Of a DNA stretch of 42,192 nt, positions 36,180 through 42,192 are shown in pieces (the stretch's first letter is position 1; each line of letters opens with the position of its first letter). Position numbers and translations under genes: made by a program. The notes under the pieces were generated by a model. It was not told where the DNA came from and did not search any database. It saw nothing but the letters and a program-made list of their open reading frames with translations. Source of the DNA: QHWK01 sp035315685 (GTDB lineage: Bacteria > Acidobacteriota > Vicinamibacteria > Vicinamibacterales > CAVVIG01); NCBI GenBank assembly GCA_035315685.1, contig DATFXR010000766.1, positions 1 to 42,192 of the forward strand, read 5' to 3'.

Positions 36180-37781
36180 ATGCTGAACAAGGTGGTCGTG
36201 TTGTTGGTGACGGCGGCGGCACTGAGCGCATGCTCGGGAACGAATGAGAAAGAACCGGCTGCGCAAGCTCCGGCCGCGGCGCAGCCCGGCGCGGCAGCGC
36301 CGGCGGCAGCGGCCGTTCCAGCCGCGAACTCGCGGGACACGGATCAACCGGATTCGGATCCACCCGCCGCCGAACTCAACCTTCCTCCTGATCTCCGCGC
36401 GATCGTGGAGAAGACCTTCACGGGCGACTTCGACCAGCTCGTCAAAGGACGAGTGATTCGTTGCGGCGTGACATTCAATCGCACGTTCTACTTCGTGGAT
36501 CAGGGCGTCCAGCGTGGCTTGTCTTACGAATATCTGCAGGTCTTCGAGGACGACTTGAACAAGACGCTCAAGACCGGCAATCTCGAGGTCCACGTCGTGC
36601 CGGTCCCGATGCGGCGCGATGCGCTGCTGCCGGCGCTCCGCGACGGCAAGATCGACATGGTGGTCGCGCAGATGACGATCACGCCGGAGCGCCAGGCGAT
36701 CGTGGACTTCAGTAATCCCACGCGGCGCGGCATCAATGAAGTGGTCGTGACCGGTCCGGGCGAGGCGGCGGTCTCGACACTCGACGATCTCTCCGGGCGC
36801 GAGGTATTCGCCCGCAAATCGTCCAGCTACTACCAGAGCCTGGTGGAGCTCAACAAACGGTTCGCGCAGCAGGGCAAGCCGCCAATAGATATTCAGGAAC
36901 TGAGCGAGAGTCTCGAAGACGACGACGTGCTCGAGATGGTGAACGCCGACCTGATACCCGCAACGGTGATGGACGACTACTTCGCCGACTTCTGGAAGAA
37001 GATTTTCACGGACCTGAACGTGCACGACACGGTGGTGCTCAGGAGCGAGGGCGACCTGGCGGTCGCCATCCGCAAGAACAGCCCGAAGCTGGCCGCCGAG
37101 ATCAACGGCTTCATCGCCAAGTACTCGATGAACAACGCGCTCAGCGCGATTCTGAACAAGCGCTACCTGGTGAGCACGAAGTACGCGAAGAACGCGACGT
37201 CGGAGGCCGAGCGCAAGAAGTTCCAGAGCATGGTCACGCTGTTCAAGCAGTACGGCGACCGCTACAAGTTCGACTACCTGCTGATGGCGGCGCAGGGATT
37301 CCAGGAGTCCGGGCTGGATCAGTCCGCGAAGAGCCACGTCGGCGCAGTCGGCGTGATGCAGCTGATGCCGGCCACCGGACGCGAACAGAAAGTCGGCGAT
37401 ATCACCAAGGTCGAACCAAACATCCACGCCGGCGTGAAGTACATGCGCTTCATGCGCGACGAGTACTTCCAGGACGAACCGATGACCGACCTCGACAAGG
37501 GGTTGTTCACGTTTGCGTCCTACAACGCAGGGCCTGGCCGAATCCGGCAACTGCGGCGCGAGGCGCTGCGCCGCGGGCTCAACCCGAACGTGTGGTTCGG
37601 CAACGTCGAGCAGGTCGCATCGGAGAAGATCGGGCGCGAGACCGTGACCTACGTCAGCAACATCTACAAGTACTATCTCGCGTACCGGCTGATCAGCGAA
37701 GAGAACGCGCGGCGGCGAGACGCGAAGGTTGCGCTGGGCGCCGACAAGAAGAAAGTCGCGGCGACCGCCGGGAAGAAATAG
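36180..37781 (+). CDS. MltF-like membrane-bound lytic transglycosylase lipoprotein
   Basis: A 533-residue protein from ATG 36180. The lipoprotein signal ends in LSAC (residues 1-17), then an Ala/Pro linker. Residues about 90-330 form a periplasmic solute-binding (SBP_bac_3) domain (VIRCGVTFNRTFYFVD, then GKIDMVVAQMTITPERQ). Residues about 360-500 form an SLT domain with the catalytic Glu in AQGFQESGLDQSA, GAVGVMQLMPATG and FASYNAGPGRI. It cleaves peptidoglycan to 1,6-anhydromuropeptides. The order matches MltF. A Lys/Ala tail ends it. It lies 129 bases past the nSTAND gene on the same strand; whether it belongs to that operon is open. No ribosome site is obvious. Confidence 0.9.
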   Translation: MLNKVVVLLVTAAALSACSGTNEKEPAAQAPAAAQPGAAAPAAAAVPAANSRDTDQPDSDPPAAELNLPPDLRAIVEKTFTGDFDQLVKGRVIRCGVTFNRTFYFVDQGVQRGLSYEYLQVFEDDLNKTLKTGNLEVHVVPVPMRRDALLPALRDGKIDMVVAQMTITPERQAIVDFSNPTRRGINEVVVTGPGEAAVSTLDDLSGREVFARKSSSYYQSLVELNKRFAQQGKPPIDIQELSESLEDDDVLEMVNADLIPATVMDDYFADFWKKIFTDLNVHDTVVLRSEGDLAVAIRKNSPKLAAEINGFIAKYSMNNALSAILNKRYLVSTKYAKNATSEAERKKFQSMVTLFKQYGDRYKFDYLLMAAQGFQESGLDQSAKSHVGAVGVMQLMPATGREQKVGDITKVEPNIHAGVKYMRFMRDEYFQDEPMTDLDKGLFTFASYNAGPGRIRQLRREALRRGLNPNVWFGNVEQVASEKIGRETVTYVSNIYKYYLAYRLISEENARRRDAKVALGADKKKVAATAGKK

Positions 37782-37792
37782 CGCGCCGGCGG

Positions 37793-38461
37793 CTACAGGA
37801 TGTTCACGGCGCGGGCCGCGAGCACGGCGAGCACCGTCAGCGAGATCAGCGCCTGAATCATCGTGAGGATCTTTGCCCACCGCGAGAGCACGGCGGTGTC
37901 GGTGGGCGAAAACGCCGTGCTGGTGTTGAACGCCAGGAACAGATAATCGACGAAGTTCGGCGACCAGCGGTCCACGCCGCTCGCCAGCTTCGCCTCGGGC
38001 GACAGCGTCATCTGCGGAAACAGAAACGCGCCCGAGGTGTGCCTGATCCGCGTGTCGCGCCCGTGCGGGCCGCCGGCGTCCAGCCGCCAGTACCACAACG
38101 CGAACACCAGGATGTTCGTGATCCAGAGTGACGCCGCCGAGACCAGCAACGCGTCCGGCGCCTCGCGGTGGGACGGCAGCGCCGCGATCAACAGCGCTAC
38201 CGACAGGACCATCTGCGCGGTCACCAGCGAGGTCACCGAGAATCCGAGCAGGCGATCGAGATGGTGACGGCCGACGCGATGCGAGATCACGGTCGGCACC
38301 AGCAGCAGACCGACCAGCGTCGGGAAGATCCAACGCGGACCAGACGTGAGTCCCGGCGGCAGCGCCAGGTACAAGCCGCCCACCGCGAGAACCGCGATGA
38401 GCGCCGGCCACCTCGGCTCCTGATCGGATTTCGCCGGCGCCGGCGCGTGTCGTTCACGCAT
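37793..38461 (-). CDS. DUF1345-like multi-pass membrane protein
   Basis: A 222-residue protein from ATG 38461 with about five TM helices. The C-terminal segment YLFLAFNTSTAFSPTDTAVL, then an ALISLTVLAVLAARAVN helix, resembles the pore-helix region of DUF1345 and two-TM potassium-channel-like proteins. The first part has a soluble, charged N-terminus, two TM hairpins and a loop. It converges on the MltF-like gene with an 11-base gap. Ion transport is possible but unproved. Confidence 0.75.
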   Translation of the reverse strand: MRERHAPAPAKSDQEPRWPALIAVLAVGGLYLALPPGLTSGPRWIFPTLVGLLLVPTVISHRVGRHHLDRLLGFSVTSLVTAQMVLSVALLIAALPSHREAPDALLVSAASLWITNILVFALWYWRLDAGGPHGRDTRIRHTSGAFLFPQMTLSPEAKLASGVDRWSPNFVDYLFLAFNTSTAFSPTDTAVLSRWAKILTMIQALISLTVLAVLAARAVNIL

Positions 38462-38647
38462 CGAATGTGCTCGATCCTAGCGCGACCACCCGGGATGCCG
38501 CCGCGGGCGAAAGAGCGCTCCGCACGGTCGAAGTGTCGCAGATCGTTGCCGGTCCGCTACACGTACGATACTGTCAAATCTCGCGATTTCCGCTTTCTTT
38601 ACGAACGCGCGGGCATTTGCCCACTCGATGCATCAACCATCGACCAT

Positions 38648-39292
38648 ATGCCATCAGCCACCACGCTTCAGCCACTGACACGCGCTCTCGTGTTCCTGGC
38701 GATTGTCGCGACGATCCTGGTGGGTTGCGCGGGGCCGCTTGCTGCACAGGGCGTTGAGCTCACGCCGATGGGCGGCTATCGCTTCGGCGGCGATCTCTTC
38801 GAGATTGCAGCGGGGCACCGGTTCGATATCGACGGTGCGCCGGCCGTCGGCCTCGCGCTCGACGTGCCGATCGCCGAGGGCTCGCAATTCGAGGCGCTGT
38901 TCAGCCACCAGGAGGCGACGGTCCTGGCGCCGCTGGACGTGGCCGGGCCGCCCGTGCGGTGGCGGCTGTCGGTCGATCACTGGCAAGCCGGGGGATTGCA
39001 GGAGCTCGACGTCGGACGGATCCGGCCATTTCTGACCGGCTCCCTCGGCCTCACGCGCTACGCGGCGGACGCCGACAGCGAGATACGGTTCACGCTCGGC
39101 GGCGGTGGGGGCGCCAAGCTCTTTCCGTCGCGCCACGTCGGCGTGCGGTTCGACGGTCGCATTTTTGCCACGTTCGTCGACGTCGAGGGACGAGGGCTGG
39201 CCTGCGTCCAGGGGGGCTGTGTCGTCGTGATCCACGCCAACATCGCCTGGCAGGCCGAGTTCACCGCGGGACTGGTCGTCAAGTTGCGGTAA
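38648..39292 (+). CDS. Small outer-membrane beta-barrel-like protein
   Basis: A 214-residue protein from ATG 38648; the much longer frame from 38168 runs through the convergent gene and is a shadow. The signal peptide covers residues 12-34 (ALVFLAIVATILVGCAGPLA, with the Cys as a possible lipobox, then AQG). Alternating aromatic/hydrophobic strands follow (LTPMGGYRFGGDLF, FEALFSHQEA, VGVRFDGRIFATFVD), ending in VVKLR. This is the pattern of short beta-barrels of the OmpA/OMP_b-brl type. No ribosome site. Function unknown, likely outer membrane. Confidence 0.75.
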   Translation: MPSATTLQPLTRALVFLAIVATILVGCAGPLAAQGVELTPMGGYRFGGDLFEIAAGHRFDIDGAPAVGLALDVPIAEGSQFEALFSHQEATVLAPLDVAGPPVRWRLSVDHWQAGGLQELDVGRIRPFLTGSLGLTRYAADADSEIRFTLGGGGGAKLFPSRHVGVRFDGRIFATFVDVEGRGLACVQGGCVVVIHANIAWQAEFTAGLVVKLR

Positions 39293-39329
39293 GAGCGATC
39301 GAGTCTCGCCGCCGCCATTCTGAAGCCGA

Positions 39330-39346
39330 GATCGCAGTCTGCGATC
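39330..39346. terminator. 7-bp stem hairpin at the MBOAT stop
   Basis: gatcgca and tgcgatc with a 3-base loop, in the 52-base gap between convergent genes and overlapping the MBOAT stop codon. Possible terminator; stem is short. Confidence 0.4.
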
Positions 39347-40787
39347 AGAGGCGGCCGGCGCGACTCAGCGACCAGCGCCATCCCCTGAGCACCGGCGCGG
39401 CGATGATCCGTACGCATCGCCACGCGAACAGCAGGCTTGCGAACAGCATCATCAGCAGCGACACGATCAGTGCGTCGATGGCGACCGTCCAGCGCCGGAT
39501 CGTCGGGAAGAGCGGTGCGCATCCGATGGCGCCGGCGCCGAGCACCATCCAGAGCGCGGCAGACGCGGCGGGTTGAACCCGCAGAGGCGACGGGTTCATC
39601 CCGGCCAGCGCCCTGAAGAACTGCATTGCGCTGCCGAGCGTCGCGCTGCGCAGGATCACCCAGCTGCCCATCACGATCAGGACGAGGTAGACATGCCGCA
39701 GCAGCGCCGGCAATCGTTTCAACGCCGCTTCGACCCCGCGCCGCTCCGCGACGATCAGCATCGCGTGGCACAGACCCCAGACAGCGGACGTCCACCCGAC
39801 GCCGTACCACGCTCCGCACAGCAACACGACGAGCGCTTCGCGGCCGGTCGACGGCGGGGGAACGTGATCGGCGTCCATCGATACATCCACGTACTCGCGG
39901 AACCATGCGGACAGGCCGATGTGCCAGCGCCGCCAGAACTCGCGTACGCTGTCGCCGACGTAGGGCCAGCGGAAGTTTTCAGGCAGGCGAATGCCAATCA
40001 TTCGCCCGAGACCGACTCCCATGTCGGAATAGCCGGAGAACCCGTAGTACATCTGCAGCGTCGCGCTGATCAGGCCCACCCATGCGGTGAACGCGGTCAA
40101 TTCTCCAGGCTTCGCAAACGCCGCATCGGCGTGCGCGCCGGCGAGTGCGGCCATGACGAACACCTTCCACACGCCGATGAGCAGTCGCCGCACACCGTAC
40201 GAGTAGTCGCTGATGCTCGGCGAGCGGCGAGCGAGCTGCCGCGCCACGCCTTCGTACGCCACCGGTCCGCCGACGATCTGGGGCAGCAGCAGGAGATACA
40301 CCGCAAGCTGCGATCGGCTGCGCTCGGCCCGTGCGCGGCCGCGGGAGACGTCGACGACATACGAGATGGCGTGGAACGCGAAGTACGACACTCCGAACGG
40401 CAGGAGCATGCCGCGGGCGTACTGCAGCGACCCGGTGATGACGCCCGCGACGGAGATCGCCGCGACCATCGTCACCGAGAGGCTCACGCCGACAGCGAGC
40501 CACACGCGAGCGAGCGGCAGACCATGCGCGGCATCACGATTCCGGCCGGCCGTCCGCTCGATCGCGAGCGCGATGGAGTGCATGATCAGGACGAACGCAG
40601 CGATCAGGGCCGCGAAGGCGGCTCCGCCGATCATGAACGCCACACTCAGGCCCGCCGCCGCGAGCAGTGCGGCCTTGTCCACCGCGCCGCGGCCCCAGTA
40701 CCGGACGATGAGCGACACACCCAGCAGAATCAGTGCGAAGCCGGTAGGAATGAGAGTGGACCGCCAGATCGGCTCGAGGAAGAGCAC
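39345..40787 (-). CDS. MBOAT-family O-acyltransferase
   Basis: A 480-residue protein from GTG 40787 with about eleven TM helices. MBOAT marks include PFGVSYFAFHAISYVVD, YYGFSGYSDMGVGLGRM, PENFRWPYVGDSVREFWRRWH (His near 284) and WGLCHAML (His near 337), the two histidines usual in AlgI/DltB-type transferases. The intervening GxWHG motif reads GAWYG, with Tyr for His. The family moves acyl groups, often acetyl, onto extracytoplasmic sugars. AlgJ/AlgX-like partners are not seen within the window. It is divergent from the porin-like gene, with 94 bases between starts. Confidence 0.9.
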   Translation of the reverse strand: MLFLEPIWRSTLIPTGFALILLGVSLIVRYWGRGAVDKAALLAAAGLSVAFMIGGAAFAALIAAFVLIMHSIALAIERTAGRNRDAAHGLPLARVWLAVGVSLSVTMVAAISVAGVITGSLQYARGMLLPFGVSYFAFHAISYVVDVSRGRARAERSRSQLAVYLLLLPQIVGGPVAYEGVARQLARRSPSISDYSYGVRRLLIGVWKVFVMAALAGAHADAAFAKPGELTAFTAWVGLISATLQMYYGFSGYSDMGVGLGRMIGIRLPENFRWPYVGDSVREFWRRWHIGLSAWFREYVDVSMDADHVPPPSTGREALVVLLCGAWYGVGWTSAVWGLCHAMLIVAERRGVEAALKRLPALLRHVYLVLIVMGSWVILRSATLGSAMQFFRALAGMNPSPLRVQPAASAALWMVLGAGAIGCAPLFPTIRRWTVAIDALIVSLLMMLFASLLFAWRCVRIIAAPVLRGWRWSLSRAGRL

Positions 40788-40881
40788 GCCGCCCGGATGC
40801 TATCGCGCGCGTTTGCCGCCGGCAAGCGACCCTCGATCGTGAAGCCGATGTCGCGGCGCTCGTGTAGGCTGTGGCACCGCG

Positions 40882-42192
40882 ATGAATCGACGCTGCGTTC
40901 CGAGCTGTGTGAAGGTCATGGTGCTGCTTCTGTTAGGCCTGCCGTCCGGCGCTCGAAGCCAGGAAGCTTCGCCAGCGCCCGAACCGCCAGCCACCACGAC
41001 GCTCCTTCCTCACGGCGACGACCAGCGCTGGTGGCTGTCGGCGCAGGTGAATCTGATCGGACAAGCCCATGGCGAATTCGACTCGCCGTACGAAGGCGAA
41101 CACAGCCTGCGAGCGATCGATGAACGGGCGTTGTCCCGATTGTGGACGGTCTTTGCGGGCGTTCAGCTTCCGCACCATGCCGATGTGCTCGTCGCGATCG
41201 AGAGCGCAGGCGGCCACGGGATCAGCGACGCGCTCGGCCTCGCGGGCTTCACCAACCTCGACGTGGTCCGGAACCCTGACCTGGGTGCAACGCCGTACCT
41301 CGCGCGGGCGATGATCCACGTGTCGATTCCGCTGACGTCAGAGACGGCATCCGCGAGCCGTGGGCCGTTCACGCTGGCCCCGACCGTGCCGGTGAGGCGG
41401 CTGGATATTCGCGCCGGCAAGCTGGGCATCGTCGACTTCTTCGACGTCAACGCCGTCGGCAGCGACAGCCACCTGCAGTTCACCAACTGGGCCGTCGACA
41501 ACAACGGCGCGTACGACTACGCGGCGGACACGCGCGGTTACACGTACGGTCTGATCGTCGAGTACATCACGCCGCGGTGGTCGATACGAGGGGCCGAGGC
41601 GCTCATGCCGACGGTCGCGAACGGGATCGATCTCGATTGGCATCTTGCGCAATCGCGAGGCGAAAACGTCGAAGTCGAATTGCACGAGTGGCCGCGGCTC
41701 GTACTGCGGCTGGTGGGCTATGCCAACCACGCGAACATGGGCAGCTACGAGGAGGCCATCGATGCGTTTCACAGCGGCCTTGATCCGGTCCCGGACATCG
41801 AGGCGCATCGACGCGCGGGACGGGTCAAGTACGGCGTCGGCGCGAATGCAGAGTATTCGCTCGGCGGCGGCGTTCGCCTGTTCGGTCGAACGGGATGGAA
41901 CAGTGGTGACACCGAGTCGTTCGCGTACACCGAAGTGAACGACACGGCGGCGTTTGGCGGTGACATCTCCGGCGGGCGATGGCATCGGAGCGCCGACCGG
42001 GTCGGTGCCGCGTTCGTCTCCAACGGGCTCTCCTCGGTACACCGCGAGTATCTCCGGTTGGGAGGTCTCGGCTTCCTGCTCGGCGACGGCAACTTGCGCT
42101 ATGGTCGCGAGACGATCGTGGAGAGCTACTACACGGCGCACGTCTGGCGCGGCGTCTTCGGATCGGGCGGCGGCACGTTCATCGCCAACCCG
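40882..42192 (+). CDS. Carbohydrate-porin-like outer-membrane protein, 3' end outside the window
   Basis: Starts at ATG 40882 and stays open to the window edge (437 codons seen). It has a signal peptide (VKVMVLLLLGLPSGARSQ), a short Pro-rich stretch, then a beta-barrel: WWLSAQVNLIGQAHGEFD, ALSRLWTVFAGVQL, ARAMIHVSIPLT, DFFDVNAVGSDSHLQFTNW, GLIVEYITPRWSI and GVRLFGRTGWNSGDTESFAYTE. This order matches OprB-type carbohydrate-selective porins (sugar uptake through the outer membrane). It contains no stop in frame. It is divergent from the MBOAT gene. Confidence 0.8.
   Translation, partial: MNRRCVPSCVKVMVLLLLGLPSGARSQEASPAPEPPATTTLLPHGDDQRWWLSAQVNLIGQAHGEFDSPYEGEHSLRAIDERALSRLWTVFAGVQLPHHADVLVAIESAGGHGISDALGLAGFTNLDVVRNPDLGATPYLARAMIHVSIPLTSETASASRGPFTLAPTVPVRRLDIRAGKLGIVDFFDVNAVGSDSHLQFTNWAVDNNGAYDYAADTRGYTYGLIVEYITPRWSIRGAEALMPTVANGIDLDWHLAQSRGENVEVELHEWPRLVLRLVGYANHANMGSYEEAIDAFHSGLDPVPDIEAHRRAGRVKYGVGANAEYSLGGGVRLFGRTGWNSGDTESFAYTEVNDTAAFGGDISGGRWHRSADRVGAAFVSNGLSSVHREYLRLGGLGFLLGDGNLRYGRETIVESYYTAHVWRGVFGSGGGTFIANP

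Noticed and set aside
36162..38411. Long antisense frame of 749 residues across the MltF-like gene
   Set aside because: Arg/Val-rich translation with no domains, running opposite to a clear SLT/SBP gene; a GC-rich shadow.

Overview
This is a GC-rich chromosomal segment with dense genes on both strands, short intergenic gaps and many GTG starts. The gene mix suggests Acidobacteriota, perhaps the Vicinamibacteria: many orphan two-component proteins, CheB/CheR-histidine kinase hybrids, phytase-like esterases, an OtsA-OtsB fusion, nSTAND-propeller proteins, and decaying hairpin repeats at gene ends. The placement is inferred from gene content; no rRNA or other phylogenetic marker is present. I see no tRNA, rRNA, CRISPR array, transposase or phage gene.

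Layout. 1-4.7 kb: a mono-heme secreted protein, a small winged-helix protein, pdxH, and an FTR1-like membrane domain fused to a beta-propeller. 4.9-11.3 kb: a signalling island in near mirror symmetry. A CheB-CheR-PAS-histidine kinase with its NarL-type regulator runs leftward. A stand-alone CheB, a small helical protein and a second NarL-type regulator run rightward from a 37-bp shared intergenic region. 11.4-13 kb: small zinc-ribbon and HTH proteins and a pseudo-receiver fused to a zinc ribbon. 13-17 kb: an HtrA protease and an OmpR-type regulator with its kinase, arranged tail to tail with overlapping 3' ends. 17-25.3 kb: a secreted intradiol-type dioxygenase, a catalytically broken rhomboid, a glycosyltransferase, an aminotransferase-GNAT fusion and a phytase-like esterase. 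25.3-30.3 kb: a coupled PHP-phosphoesterase/glycosyltransferase pair, a monoacylglycerol-lipase-like hydrolase and a fused trehalose-6-phosphate synthase/phosphatase.

The most interesting locus is 30.35-36.05 kb. Four genes lie on one strand with 12-bp, 11-bp and -4-bp spacing: a 59-residue zinc ribbon, a single-domain receiver that seems to start at CTG, a protein joining a degenerate SIR2-like domain to a TIR domain, and a 1224-residue membrane-anchored nSTAND ATPase with a WD40-like propeller. The layout fits an effector (TIR, expected to act on NAD) controlled by a STAND sensor, so a defence or programmed-death module is plausible. The receiver and zinc ribbon would be unusual extra parts.

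The right end (36-42 kb) is envelope-related: an MltF-like lytic transglycosylase, a DUF1345-like membrane protein, a small beta-barrel, an MBOAT acyltransferase and a carbohydrate-porin-like gene cut by the window edge. Most gaps between convergent genes hold an inverted repeat from one of several families, which probably act as bidirectional terminators.
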